In this document: positions 16,294-25,193 of the stretch, piece by piece
How positions within the stretch are numbered: position 1 is the first letter of the stretch
How the letters are laid out: each line of letters begins with the position of its first letter
NCBI GenBank assembly: GCA_018657065.1
Contig: JABHXU010000017.1
Span: 107,067-160,000 of the forward strand
Reading direction: 5' to 3'
Source of the DNA: an archaeon
Lineage (GTDB): Archaea > Nanobdellota > Nanobdellia > Woesearchaeales > GW2011-AR15
Length of the DNA: 52,934 nt
Program-made: the position numbers and the translations under genes
The notes under the pieces: model-generated
The model's input: the letters and a program-made list of their open reading frames with translations, nothing else
What the model was told of the DNA's origin: nothing
The model's database searches: none

Positions 16294-17163
16294 ATGAATA
16301 CAACTTTAATTAATCAAACAGTAACTAGTAATGTTCCATTGACAATTGTAAATTATTTTCAAGAATTACCTAGAGGTGTTATGAGTGGGAACGCAGGAGC
16401 AATTATTATTGCTTTAATTTTATTTTTTGTTTCTTTAATCATAATAAATGCACTTTCGTCATTACTTTTATCATTTTTAAAAAGAACAATTTTGTTTTTT
16501 ATAATAATTCTAGTTATTTATGATTTATTTCCTAAATATGTACAAGTTATTAACACACAAGGATGGACTTTTAGTGTGATAGTTTTAGGAATACTAGGTT
16601 TTGCTGCATGTGGTTTTGGGTTTTATATTTCCTTAAGATCTTTTGTAACAAGTGCTAAGAATCACATAGTTAATTTTGCGGACAAAGTTCATAAAAAACA
16701 CACTCCTACCTCTACTCCTGTTAGAGATGAATTACTTCGAAAATGGGAAATAAAAGAAGCTAAAAAACAAACTGAATCTATTAAAGAAGGATTTTCTAAA
16801 GAATCAATTACAAATGAAAAATCTTTACTTGCAGTTTTAGTATATTTAGTTGTTGCACAATTTGGTGTTTTTTCAAGTCCTACACTTTCAGCACCTAATG
16901 TAAATGTTGGAGTAATGTTTTTTCTAATATTTATTGTAGGAATTATGGCATTTACAAATTCGTCATATAAAAATCTAAAGACAGCTATGCTTTATTTTGG
17001 AGTAACTTTTGCTGTTGGATTATTTTTAAGTTTTGCTCTAGGTATTTTATGGGGTAAAAGCACACTTGCTCAATTAATGTCTCCAGAATTCTTTACAAGT
17101 GATTCACTTGTTGCAATGATAACAGGAATTGGTGTAAGTTTGTTTGCTGGTAGTAAGGGGTAG
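16294..17163 (+). CDS. Polytopic membrane protein of unknown function
   Basis: A 289-aa protein with about seven hydrophobic helices in two groups: residues about 35-120 and about 178-288. A soluble charged loop (about 125-175, HTPTSTPVRDELLRKWEIKE) separates them. The N-terminus is short and Thr/Asn-rich, with an N-x-T. I recognise no family. ATG follows GAGGGATT, and a TATA-like AGTTTATATAGG lies near 16252-16264. It converges with the YdcF-like gene. Confidence 0.6.
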   Translation: MNTTLINQTVTSNVPLTIVNYFQELPRGVMSGNAGAIIIALILFFVSLIIINALSSLLLSFLKRTILFFIIILVIYDLFPKYVQVINTQGWTFSVIVLGILGFAACGFGFYISLRSFVTSAKNHIVNFADKVHKKHTPTSTPVRDELLRKWEIKEAKKQTESIKEGFSKESITNEKSLLAVLVYLVVAQFGVFSSPTLSAPNVNVGVMFFLIFIVGIMAFTNSSYKNLKTAMLYFGVTFAVGLFLSFALGILWGKSTLAQLMSPEFFTSDSLVAMITGIGVSLFAGSKG

Positions 17164-17165
17164 AA

Positions 17166-17843
17166 CTAATCAGGTCTTTCATATGTTGAATCTTTTTGAG
17201 TTAAACTAATTGCTTTATTTGCTAATTTCACAAGATGTTTTCCAATTTTGTAACCAATTGAAGGATTTTTTGTGTAAAATGGATGATTTTTTTCTAAGAA
17301 ATTTTTAAAACCTTCAACATCTCCTGATTCAATATTTCTTGTTAAAAAATTAAATGTTGTTAAGTATGCTCTATCTCTCCAATTAACTAGTTTTGAAGCT
17401 GTTGTTTCTGTAGGTATAAATTCTACATTAATTCTGTCCCCATAAACACGCTCAGTGATAGTTTGAGCTCTATTCATATGAAAATGGTCTGTAATAAGTC
17501 CAACAGATGTTGCATCTATGGCTTGTAATTTATTAAAACTATATACAATGTTTCCAAACGTGTCTAAAGATTCTTCTTCAACAATAAGATGTTCTGGAGC
17601 AACACCTAAACGAATCAGATAATCTCTAATTTGAGCACTTTCTGAAACTTTTGATTCAGTTCCATTAAAACCACTTTTTTTTCCTGAAACAACAACAAAA
17701 AGAGGATTTTCGTCTCTTCCTGTTTCCATTATTTGAGTGTAGATTTGATGAGTAAGTTCACTTCTACCTGATTTATATTCGCCAGCTAAGATTAGGATTG
17801 CATCTAGATTTTTATTTATTTGAATTGATGGACTTGGTGCCAT
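17166..17843 (-). CDS. YdcF/DUF218-like protein
   Basis: A 225-aa protein with the DUF218 pattern: a hydrophobic strand (AILILAG), SESAQIRDYLIRLGVAPEHLIVEE, S-x-DTFGNI and TDHFHMNRA. Members bind a nucleotide-like ligand, and bacterial relatives (SanA/ElyC) influence the envelope; the archaeal role is unknown. I start it at ATG 17843, because a strong TATA (17864-17877) lies 27 bases upstream. The longer frame to 17891 would begin inside that promoter. There is no membrane helix, unlike many bacterial members. Confidence 0.7.
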   Translation of the reverse strand: MAPSPSIQINKNLDAILILAGEYKSGRSELTHQIYTQIMETGRDENPLFVVVSGKKSGFNGTESKVSESAQIRDYLIRLGVAPEHLIVEEESLDTFGNIVYSFNKLQAIDATSVGLITDHFHMNRAQTITERVYGDRINVEFIPTETTASKLVNWRDRAYLTTFNFLTRNIESGDVEGFKNFLEKNHPFYTKNPSIGYKIGKHLVKLANKAISLTQKDSTYERPD

Positions 17844-17936
17844 TTTAACTTGGAAGAAGGAGTTATATTTAAAAATAATTAAATTTGTCATAAAAGAGTA
17901 GTAAAATATATAAATAACTTCTTGATTTTCTAATTT

Positions 17937-18707
17937 ATGATAATATCACATGATCATAAATTTATTTTTTTTAAACCTGCAAAAGTTGCAGGGACATCAC
18001 TTGAATTAGCACTTGCTCAACATTGTGGAGAAAATGATATTATCACACCAATTGCTAATTTAAATATTGGTTTAGATGAAGGTCATCTTGAACATACCCC
18101 TAGGAATTATGAAGGATTTTATGAACATATGACTCCAGATGAGATTAAAAAACAAGTTGGAGAGGTATGGGATGATTATACAAAAATCACAATAACTAGA
18201 AATCCTTGGGACATGGTTGTTTCAAGATGGTACTGGACACAAACAGAGTATAATGATCCAAGAATTGAAACTGGTACTCAAACAAATGTTTTAACTAGAC
18301 TTGTTGAATTAGTGCAAGAAGGAAATTTAAGTTTAGATAGAATTTTAACAAGTGCAAGACATAGGCTTATTGATAAACCTAAACTTAAAAAAAGTATTGC
18401 AGAAGGTGATTTTGAGGCTTTTGCTCAAAAATTACCGCCTTATTTTACCAATAATAATTTCTATTTTGATTCAGAAGGTCAAGATAATTTTGATGTTTTA
18501 TTGAGATTCGAAAACTTACAAGACGATTATGATGAATTATGTAGTTCATTTGGGTTTTCGAAGTCAACACTACCAAGAGCAAAAACAAAAGTTAGAAAAG
18601 ATAAAAAACATTATTCAACACATTATACACCAATTTCAAGAAATGCTATCTCACAAAAATTTAGTAGTCAAATAGATCGATTTGGATATTCTTTTGAAAA
18701 AATTTAA
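17937..18707 (+). CDS. Sulfotransferase-family protein
   Basis: A 256-aa protein with both PAPS-binding signatures of the sulfotransferase fold: FKPAKVAGTSLELAL (about residues 12-26, the 5'-phosphosulfate loop) and TRNPWDMVVSRWYW (87-100, the 3'-phosphate loop with R88 and S96). Eukaryotic and bacterial relatives sulfate glycans, so a surface-glycan target is possible but unproven. No PAPS synthesis genes are visible in the window. The start ATG is leaderless, with TATA AAATATATAAAT about 27 bases upstream. Confidence 0.75.
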   Translation: MIISHDHKFIFFKPAKVAGTSLELALAQHCGENDIITPIANLNIGLDEGHLEHTPRNYEGFYEHMTPDEIKKQVGEVWDDYTKITITRNPWDMVVSRWYWTQTEYNDPRIETGTQTNVLTRLVELVQEGNLSLDRILTSARHRLIDKPKLKKSIAEGDFEAFAQKLPPYFTNNNFYFDSEGQDNFDVLLRFENLQDDYDELCSSFGFSKSTLPRAKTKVRKDKKHYSTHYTPISRNAISQKFSSQIDRFGYSFEKI

Positions 18708-18758
18708 TTTATTTTTTATATCAAAACTTATTTAAAATCACCAAAATTCATTCTTCGT

Positions 18759-19850
18759 ATGGCTCGTGAAGATAAGATCAAAGATTTTGAGGAAGAACTT
18801 AAAAAAACTAAGTATAATAAGAGAACTCAGCATCATATTGGTCTTGTTAAAGCAAAAATTGCTAAGCTTAAAGAAGAAATTATCCAAAAAGGTAAAGGTA
18901 AAGGTAAATCTGACGGATATGTTTTAAGAAAATCAGGAGACGCCACAGTTGTTCTTGTAGGTTTTCCTTCTGTAGGTAAATCTACTTTACTTAATCAATT
19001 AACAAATGCAGAATCTAAAGTAGCTGCTTATGAATTTACTACTTTAACTGTTGTTCCTGGACTTATGGAACATAATATGGCTAAAATTCAAATTTTTGAT
19101 GTTCCTGGAATTGTTGAAGGTGCAGCTGATGGAACTGGAAGAGGAAGAGAAGTTTTAGCTGCAATTAGAACAGCTGACATGTTAGCTGTAATGCTTGATA
19201 TTAATCAACTTCATCATCATGATATTTTAATGGAAGAATTATATGAAGCAGATTTTAGAGTTAATAAAAAAAGACCAGATGTTAGAATTAAGAAAAAATC
19301 TAAAGGCGGAATTTCTATTAGTTCAACAGTTCCTCTTGAGGTTAAAAAAGAAACACTGATTGCTATCTTAAAAGAGTTTAAGTATAATAACGCAGATGTA
19401 CTTATTAGGACAAAAATTGATACTGATGAACTTATTGATGTTATTACTGGTGATAAAAAATATATTTACGCTATGCTAATAATAAATAAAATTGATTCTG
19501 TTTCTAAAGAAAAACTTGAAGAAGTAAAAAAAAGATTTCCTGAGGCTGTTTATGTTTCAGCGGGTGAAGGAACTAATTTAGAAGAATTAAAACAAAAAAT
19601 CTATGACAATTTACATATGATTAGAATTTATTTAAAAGAACCTGGAAAAGAAGCAGATATGACTGAACCTTTAATTCTAAGAGAAGGAGATACGCTTCAA
19701 AGATTATGTGAAAAATTACATAAAGACTTTGTTAAAAAATTCAAATTTTGTAGAGCTTGGGGAAAATCAGCAAGATATGATGGTCAAAAATTAACAAATA
19801 TGCAACATATTGTTAAAGATGAAGATATTATTGAACTACATATAAAATGA
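18759..19850 (+). CDS. DRG-family GTPase with TGS domain
   Basis: A 363-aa ribosome-associated GTPase of the archaeal/eukaryotic DRG group. An N-terminal lysine-rich helical region is followed by the G domain with G1 GFPSVGKS (68-75), G3 DVPGIVEGA and G4 NKID. The typical DRG insert is present, and a TGS domain lies from about residue 285 to the end (REGDTLQRLCEKLHKDF). Length is standard. ATG follows a TATA-like CTTATTTAAAATC, so the transcript is leaderless. The stop overlaps the start of the SDR gene as ATGA, implying one transcript. Confidence 0.95.
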   Translation: MAREDKIKDFEEELKKTKYNKRTQHHIGLVKAKIAKLKEEIIQKGKGKGKSDGYVLRKSGDATVVLVGFPSVGKSTLLNQLTNAESKVAAYEFTTLTVVPGLMEHNMAKIQIFDVPGIVEGAADGTGRGREVLAAIRTADMLAVMLDINQLHHHDILMEELYEADFRVNKKRPDVRIKKKSKGGISISSTVPLEVKKETLIAILKEFKYNNADVLIRTKIDTDELIDVITGDKKYIYAMLIINKIDSVSKEKLEEVKKRFPEAVYVSAGEGTNLEELKQKIYDNLHMIRIYLKEPGKEADMTEPLILREGDTLQRLCEKLHKDFVKKFKFCRAWGKSARYDGQKLTNMQHIVKDEDIIELHIK

Positions 19851-20530
19851 AAACAATCATCATAACAGGTGCAGCTTCAGGTCTTGGAAAATCTATTTCT
19901 GAAGAATTTGATAAGAAAAAATGTAATCTTGTTTTATGCGATCGAAATTTAATTGATATAAAAAAATACAAAAATCAAGTTTTGTTTTTTAAAATTGATT
20001 TGACTGACGAAAAACAAATAAAAAAATTATTTGATGAAACTTTAAAAAAATTTAAAAAAATTGATATTGTGATTAATAATGCAGGAATTACAGATAAAAA
20101 ACATTTTTCAGAGTTTTCAAGTAAAGAAATTGACAATATTATGGATGTTAATTTTAAAGCTGTAACAATTTCAACTAATCTAGCATATAAGCATATGAAA
20201 AAAGGTGTTATTGCAACAATTTCATCTCTTGGGGGAATTGTTTCTCTTAAAAATTATTCAGCATATTCAGCGAGTAAACATGCAGTTGAAGGATATTTAA
20301 AATCTGTTAGAAAAGAAATGGATAAAAAAATTAAAATAATTATTTTTAGACCCTTTAGGCTTGATACAAATCTAAATAAAAAATCCAAAATCAAATCACC
20401 AAGTAAACATAGATTGGATCCAAAAATATATGCAGAGTATGTTGTTGCAACAATTAATAGACAAATTCTAAAAAGCAGTTATTATTTTTTAAGAAACTGG
20501 GTAATTTGGATAGGGAAAATTATTTTTTAG
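19847..20530 (+). CDS. Short-chain dehydrogenase/reductase
   Basis: A 227-aa SDR with the NAD(P)-binding TGAASGLG (7-14), NNAG (77-80) and the catalytic Y140-x3-K144 (YSASK), with a serine at SSLGG upstream. Asp or basic residues after strand 2 (CDRN) are compatible with NAD(H). The substrate is unknown. The neighbouring acpS and acyl-ligase/ACP fusion suggest 3-oxoacyl or acyl-lipid reduction, which is inference. It is translationally coupled to the DRG gene and meets acpS tail to tail with a 4-bp overlap. Confidence 0.88.
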   Translation: MKTIIITGAASGLGKSISEEFDKKKCNLVLCDRNLIDIKKYKNQVLFFKIDLTDEKQIKKLFDETLKKFKKIDIVINNAGITDKKHFSEFSSKEIDNIMDVNFKAVTISTNLAYKHMKKGVIATISSLGGIVSLKNYSAYSASKHAVEGYLKSVRKEMDKKIKIIIFRPFRLDTNLNKKSKIKSPSKHRLDPKIYAEYVVATINRQILKSSYYFLRNWVIWIGKIIF

Positions 20531-20859
20531 ATTTCATTAATAACAACATTAGCTATAGCATATTCGCTATCATGAGCAATGCTACAATCTATAGATTTAA
20601 TTTTAAAATCAATTAGATTCTTGTCAAAAACAATGTATGGTTTTCCATTTTTTTGTTTTTTTACAACAAGCTCATTCCACTTTTTTATTTTTATTTGTGT
20701 GGCTTTAAAAAACGCCTCTTTTAATGCAAAAATTCCAGCTAAACTATCTATAGAATTTTTTAGTTCTTTATCATTAAATGTTCTAGAAAGGAAAATTTGG
20801 TCATTTATTTTTTCTTTTATTCGAGATATTTTCACAATATCAATTCCAGTTTTTATCAT
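20527..20859 (-). CDS. acpS: Holo-[acyl-carrier-protein] synthase
   Basis: A 110-aa enzyme that moves 4'-phosphopantetheine from CoA to a carrier-protein serine. AcpS motifs are present: GIDIVKISRI (metal Asp7) and LAGIFALKEAFFKA (metal Glu), ending with CSIAHDSEYAIANVV. I choose ATG 20859; a TTG at 20865 would add two residues. The obvious target is the carrier domain (Ser555) of the fusion protein encoded just upstream on the same strand. A short GC-rich hairpin motif lies between the two genes. Confidence 0.92.
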   Translation of the reverse strand: MIKTGIDIVKISRIKEKINDQIFLSRTFNDKELKNSIDSLAGIFALKEAFFKATQIKIKKWNELVVKKQKNGKPYIVFDKNLIDFKIKSIDCSIAHDSEYAIANVVINEI

Positions 20860-20868
20860 TTTCAAAAA

Positions 20869-20890
20869 GGGTGTGGGGAACTGCGCTTAA
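20869..20890 (+). repeat. 22-nt hairpin motif, copy 1
   Basis: Reads GGGTGTGGGGAAC then TGCGCTTAA. It matches 17 of 22 bases of the motif at 50728-50749, and four of the five differences are transitions. As plus-strand RNA GGTGT pairs with GCGCT through wobble pairs, keeping the stem of copy 2. Confidence 0.5.
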
Positions 20891-20911
20891 TTATTTTTGG
20901 ATAATTTTAAA

Positions 20912-23389
20912 TTACATATTTCTAATTACTTTTTCTAATTTTTGAGTTATTTCAACAGGTGTATCTAAACTTTTAAATCTGATTAATTTCCCAAATTCAA
21001 TTTCTGCGGGTCCTTTTTTTACTGGCCAAGACGCACCTGGAGGCATGATGTCATATAATCCTTTAAGTTTGATAGGTAAAACTGGATAGCCTGTTTCTTT
21101 AACAATTATCCCAATTCCAGATTTAAATGGATTCATTTTGCCAGACCTAGTTCTTGTACCTTCTGGACTTAGTGAAATATTCCATCTATGGTCTACAGCT
21201 TCACCAATATATTCAAATGTTTGTTTAAGTGTGCTTTTTGTTTCTTTTCCAACTCTTGCTACAGGAAACGCACCTAAGAAATATCTAAAAAATCTTGTTT
21301 TTAACCAATCTTTAATTTTTTTGGAATCTTTAAAAAAATAGTCTGCAGCAGCACCATTAGCACTTTTGCTTCTAATTTTTGCTGGTAAATGTTTACCTAT
21401 AACTTGAGCATCTAAATGACTTGTATGGTTAAAAATTATTACAACAGGTTCATTAATTTCATTAAGGTATTTTTTACCAATAACTTTGATACTTGAAAAA
21501 TACATTGAACCAAATAAATATGCAAATTCTGGGAATACTGCTCGTAGTGGAATAAAGAATTTACTGAACATTCGTTTGCTAACTTTTCTTTCTTTTTCTT
21601 CTTGTTTTCCTCGTACAACTAATTCTTTTAAATCTTTAACAGTGGTTTTACTATCAATTAAATATTCATCAATTTCAATTCTTAATAATTCTTCAATCAT
21701 TGAACTTAATTCAATTGTTTTAAGTGAATCAAAACCTAAATCAGAATAAAGGTTTGAATTTTCTTTAATTATACTAGCATCAATATGAGAAATTAATGAC
21801 AAAATATGGATAATTTCATCTTTACTTTGAGTGTGAGTATGTGTTTTAGATTCAATTGTTTTTTGCACATCAACTTTTTTGACTTTAAAACTAAAAGATC
21901 TAGGAAAATCCTTTTTTTTCCAAACAATAAATTCTTGGATTTTTTGATGAAACTCTAACTTTTTATTTGTTTTATCAATAACTTTTTGAATTTCTTTATT
22001 TGATGCTTTTTTGCTTAATAACAATGCAGCAGTAATTATAACATCAGTACCTTTATTTAGTCCTATAACACAAGATTCTTTGATTAATTGTTCTTTATCA
22101 AGAATCTTTTCAATATCTTCTGGATAAACATTCATTCCATTTTGTTTTAAAATCATGTTTTTGACTCTGCCTCTAATGAATAAGAATCCGTCTTCATCAA
22201 ATTCTCCAATATCTCCAGTATGTAACCAATTATTTTGAATAAGTTTTTTTGTTGCACTTGGATTTTTGTAATATCCTGGAGTAATATTTTTTCCTCTAGC
22301 TAAAACTTCTTTTTGTTTTGATAATTTTAATTCAACTCCACCAATAACTTTACCAGCACTTCCTATTTTTTTGTCATTAATTTTATTTGCAGTGAGAAGA
22401 GGAGATGTTTCTGTTAAACCATAACCATTTATGACATTCATTCCAATATTTTCAAAAAACTCTTCAGTTTGAACAGAAAGAGCAGCTCCACCACAAATAA
22501 TTAAATTTAATTTTCCACCAAACACTTTATGAATATCTTTAAAAATTATTTTTCTAGCAATTCTAGGAAGTGAAGAAGCGAGTTTTAATGTTTTTTGAAG
22601 TGTTTCGTATTTACCTTTTTCTTTAGCTTTTTCTTCAATTCTTCTTTTAAATAAATTAAAAAAAGCAGGAACAGCAGCAATAATTGTTGGTTTTTCTTTA
22701 TTTAAAGCAGCTCGAATTTCACTTGATCTTCTTGATCTTAGATGTGTTGTAGAAGCGCCCATTAAAGTCATTCCTAAAAAAATTGTTTGTTCAAAAATAT
22801 GGCTTAGAGGAATTATTGAAATTGCACGATCACTAGGTTTAATTGTTATGAATTTTAGTGCTGGAATAATGTTTGAATAAATATTTCCATGACTAATCAT
22901 TACACCTTTAGGTTCACCAGTTGTTCCAGAAGTAAACATTATTTGTGCTAAATCATCTTCTTTTGTTAATTGTATTTTTCCTTTGGGTTTAGGTTCTAAT
23001 ATTTCGTCTAATTCCTCGACATACACTTTTTTTATTTTAAAATTTACAATTTTTTTAACAGAAGTAATTAAGAGTTTTGTTTTAGTCTTATCAATAAATT
23101 TTTTCATTAGTTCATTTGAAGAACTAAAATCCATAGGAACTAAAATAACACCTGAAAACATACAAGCAATATAAGTGTAAAAATATTGAGGGCTATTGTA
23201 AACACAAATAGCAACTTTGTCACCTTTTTTTATATTATTTTCTTTAAAAAAAGTAATTAGTTTTAGAGAATAATTATGAATATCTTGATAAGTATATCTT
23301 TGATAAACAAAATCTTTTTTTAGACTAACAAGTCTTTTGTTTTTGAATTTTATAAGTGTATTTTTTAAAGACCTTGAAAGCTGTGACAT
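20912..23389 (-). CDS. Acyl-ACP synthetase / acyl carrier / 1-acyl-glycerol-phosphate acyltransferase fusion
   Basis: An 825-aa three-domain protein. Residues about 1-510 are an AMP-forming acyl ligase with FTSGTTGEPKG (152-162), YGLTET (323-328) and TGD (391-393). Residues about 525-595 are an acyl-carrier domain with the attachment motif DLGFDSL (Ser555). Residues about 625-825 are PlsC-like, with NHTSHLD (H655-x4-D660) and SPEGTRTRSG (741-750). One protein could thus activate a fatty acid, hold it as a thioester and transfer it to a lysophospholipid or another acceptor. This resembles bacterial Aas but adds a carrier domain. acpS is directly downstream. Whether it makes lipid in an archaeon is inference. 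Confidence 0.92.
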   Translation of the reverse strand: MSQLSRSLKNTLIKFKNKRLVSLKKDFVYQRYTYQDIHNYSLKLITFFKENNIKKGDKVAICVYNSPQYFYTYIACMFSGVILVPMDFSSSNELMKKFIDKTKTKLLITSVKKIVNFKIKKVYVEELDEILEPKPKGKIQLTKEDDLAQIMFTSGTTGEPKGVMISHGNIYSNIIPALKFITIKPSDRAISIIPLSHIFEQTIFLGMTLMGASTTHLRSRRSSEIRAALNKEKPTIIAAVPAFFNLFKRRIEEKAKEKGKYETLQKTLKLASSLPRIARKIIFKDIHKVFGGKLNLIICGGAALSVQTEEFFENIGMNVINGYGLTETSPLLTANKINDKKIGSAGKVIGGVELKLSKQKEVLARGKNITPGYYKNPSATKKLIQNNWLHTGDIGEFDEDGFLFIRGRVKNMILKQNGMNVYPEDIEKILDKEQLIKESCVIGLNKGTDVIITAALLLSKKASNKEIQKVIDKTNKKLEFHQKIQEFIVWKKKDFPRSFSFKVKKVDVQKTIESKTHTHTQSKDEIIHILSLISHIDASIIKENSNLYSDLGFDSLKTIELSSMIEELLRIEIDEYLIDSKTTVKDLKELVVRGKQEEKERKVSKRMFSKFFIPLRAVFPEFAYLFGSMYFSSIKVIGKKYLNEINEPVVIIFNHTSHLDAQVIGKHLPAKIRSKSANGAAADYFFKDSKKIKDWLKTRFFRYFLGAFPVARVGKETKSTLKQTFEYIGEAVDHRWNISLSPEGTRTRSGKMNPFKSGIGIIVKETGYPVLPIKLKGLYDIMPPGASWPVKKGPAEIEFGKLIRFKSLDTPVEITQKLEKVIRNM

Positions 23390-23458
23390 TTGAAATTTAG
23401 AACTTTTTTAGATTTTTATATTGATCGAAATTACAAATATAATTATCTTTAAATATAT

Positions 23459-23483
23459 AATATAGGGGTTACACAATATTTTA
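23459..23483 (+). repeat. Island-edge repeat, left copy
   Basis: AATATAGGGG, five bases TTACA, then CAATATTTTA. It matches the reverse complement of 41970-41994 except at a few positions. Its last three bases are the stop codon of the adjacent island gene. It also lies 70-95 bp upstream of the acyl-ligase start, so a promoter role is possible. Confidence 0.5.
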
Positions 23484-24629
23484 TTTGTTTGTATCATTTT
23501 TGTGTTCCTCCATTGATTTATACTGAATGAATTTATTATTGGTAAGTTGAGGCAATTTCTTTAGCTCATTAATGAACTCTTTATCTCTGTGATTTAGTTC
23601 AAAGTCAATTGATTTAACTCTACCTTTTTCTTTTATCATTAGAGATTTATGATCAAATTGACAAAGCATAACAAATCTCTCAAATCCTTTTAATTTAGAG
23701 TTTTGGATATGAGTATATTTGGGTGCAAAAGTAGAATCAATAGTATATAAAAATCGAATAATTAGGTTATTAAAATCATACAATTTTAGGTATTTTTTAT
23801 CAGATAGATAGTGATTACAATAATTATTGAATAAATCTGTAAGCTTTAAATTATTGCCATTATAATTTGTATTTAACAAGATGCTCTTGTGTTTACTTAT
23901 TGATTTTGTTATTTTTGTCCTCTTTTTTAGCATCTCTTCATTAAGTTGCTTTTTCTTGAGGTAATAGGTTTTGAAACCTTCTTTGTTTTCTTCTTCCCTT
24001 AATTCATATTTGTCCCATATATTATAGAATTCCTCTTCTGCAATAACAATCGTTTCATCTCCAACTTCTCTTTCTAATTTAAACATAACATTACTATGTT
24101 TTTTTAATTTCTCTTTTAAAGATTTTTCATACAATTGCTTGTGTTGTTTTTCAATTTCCTTTTTGTAATTGTATACACTTTCACTATACTTCCTTAATTG
24201 ACTCTTATAGATTAAATTCTGTGTAATTATTTCATCTTCGATCTGCCTAAGATTTATAGTAAGATTAAATTTATTTTTAAGGTGTATTTTTATTAAAAGA
24301 CTTAAAATCTTATTCAGGAGCTCTTGATAGTCAACATGAAATATCTTTTTTCCACGATATCCTTTGATAATTTTTGGATTTCCCTTTTTATCAAACTTAT
24401 TTATATGATATTTATAATAAATCAATCCTGATTTCAACAGGCTTTGTTCTAAACTTGGATATTTGTTAGTGTATATAGACCATTTTGAGGTTACTCCAAG
24501 CTTTTTTAAGTCTGGAGTATTGTTTGCCTTAAACAATGTAAGTAGAATTGTCCTGGTATATAATGGGACTGAAAATATGTTTGTTGGTGATTTGGAATAC
24601 CCTATTTTTTTATCTTTTTTAGTAACCAT
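23481..24629 (-). CDS. Orphan protein of the mobile island, 382 aa
   Basis: I recognise no family. The N-terminal 90 residues look like a winged-helix unit (TRTILLTLFKANNTPDLKKLG, then SLEQSLLKSGLIYYKYH). A long charged coiled coil fills about residues 135-240 (KEIEKQHKQLYEKSLKEKLK). The C-terminal part is mixed, with a basic patch. It starts at ATG 24629 inside one of two direct repeats of the candidate origin and is divergent from the helicase operon. That position suits an initiator or copy-control protein, which is inference. Its stop codon overlaps the island-edge repeat. Confidence 0.6.
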   Translation of the reverse strand: MVTKKDKKIGYSKSPTNIFSVPLYTRTILLTLFKANNTPDLKKLGVTSKWSIYTNKYPSLEQSLLKSGLIYYKYHINKFDKKGNPKIIKGYRGKKIFHVDYQELLNKILSLLIKIHLKNKFNLTINLRQIEDEIITQNLIYKSQLRKYSESVYNYKKEIEKQHKQLYEKSLKEKLKKHSNVMFKLEREVGDETIVIAEEEFYNIWDKYELREEENKEGFKTYYLKKKQLNEEMLKKRTKITKSISKHKSILLNTNYNGNNLKLTDLFNNYCNHYLSDKKYLKLYDFNNLIIRFLYTIDSTFAPKYTHIQNSKLKGFERFVMLCQFDHKSLMIKEKGRVKSIDFELNHRDKEFINELKKLPQLTNNKFIQYKSMEEHKNDTNK

Positions 24630-24859
24630 TTTAGTTTTATATTCACCACATAATAATATTTATTATTACAAACAAATTAGAAATATATATATTGGATTAT
24701 CTAATTTGTTTATTCATCTCCAGTTTTATCTCAGTAAAATTGGAGTTTTTTATATTTATTTAATATTAAATAAAGTTTATATAAAAATATTATGATATTT
24801 TTTAGTTTTATATTCATCGCATAATAATTCAAATAAAACTAATTTAATTCTATCTTTTT
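24629..24859. other. Candidate replication origin / divergent control region of the island element
   Basis: Within 231 bp there are two 29-bp direct repeats (24629-24657 and 24800-24828, both TTTTAGTTTTAT + ATTCA[C/T]C[A/G]CA + TAATAAT). There is also a perfect 12-bp inverted repeat AAACAAATTAGA / TCTAATTTGTTT (24670-24681, 24700-24711) and an 11-bp hairpin CTCCAGTTTTA / TAAAATTGGAG followed by six T (24718-24745). Very AT-rich segments separate them. The region lies between the orphan gene and the helicase operon. Iterons next to an SF3 helicase are typical of plasmid or viral origins; the repeats could also be operators. Confidence 0.55.
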
Positions 24860-24952
24860 ATGAAACATTTGCCAAAATGGAGACAGGAATTAATACAATT
24901 AATGGAGGAAATCGAGAATGCAAGAAAAAAAACAAATGAAACAAATAATTGA
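24860..24952 (+). CDS. Very small helical protein, 30 aa
   Basis: ATG to TGA encodes MKHLPKWRQELIQLMEE followed by IENARKKTNETNN, an amphipathic helix. It precedes and overlaps the next gene in another frame, and its distal part carries that gene's ribosome binding site (GGAGG). There is no clear ribosome binding site of its own. It may be a leader peptide coupling translation, or a chance frame. Confidence 0.35.
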   Translation: MKHLPKWRQELIQLMEEIENARKKTNETNN

Positions 24953-25190
24953 ATTTGAAGACTTTTTGCTTCAAAAAAAGAATAAAAATAGGTTAAAAAA
25001 ATTACTTCGTGCAGAAATCAATGACGTAATGTCTGAAATTAAAAACACTCATTTATTATATCATCCATTAGCAGCGTACAGAGATACAATTAGGTTTGTT
25101 GTAGGTGTTGGAGTATTATTCGCAGAATTTGATTCTGGTTTATTCATACAACTACTTGATGATATTAAATCTAAACAAAGGAGGAAGTAG
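24918..25190 (+). CDS. Small helical protein upstream of the SF3 helicase
   Basis: A 90-aa basic, helical protein with no recognised family. A strong ribosome binding site GGAGG (24904-24908) precedes the ATG. The stop lies 3 bases before the helicase start, and the helicase's own ribosome binding site GGAGG sits in its last codons, so the two are translationally coupled. Its place before the helicase suggests an accessory replication or control protein (inference). Confidence 0.6.
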   Translation: MQEKKQMKQIIEFEDFLLQKKNKNRLKKLLRAEINDVMSEIKNTHLLYHPLAAYRDTIRFVVGVGVLFAEFDSGLFIQLLDDIKSKQRRK

Positions 25191-25193
25191 GTT

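Noticed and set aside
24463-24795. A 110-codon plus-strand frame across the candidate origin
   Set aside because: It begins inside the 382-aa gene in antisense and continues through the repeats. Its hydrophobic composition only reflects AT-rich sequence.
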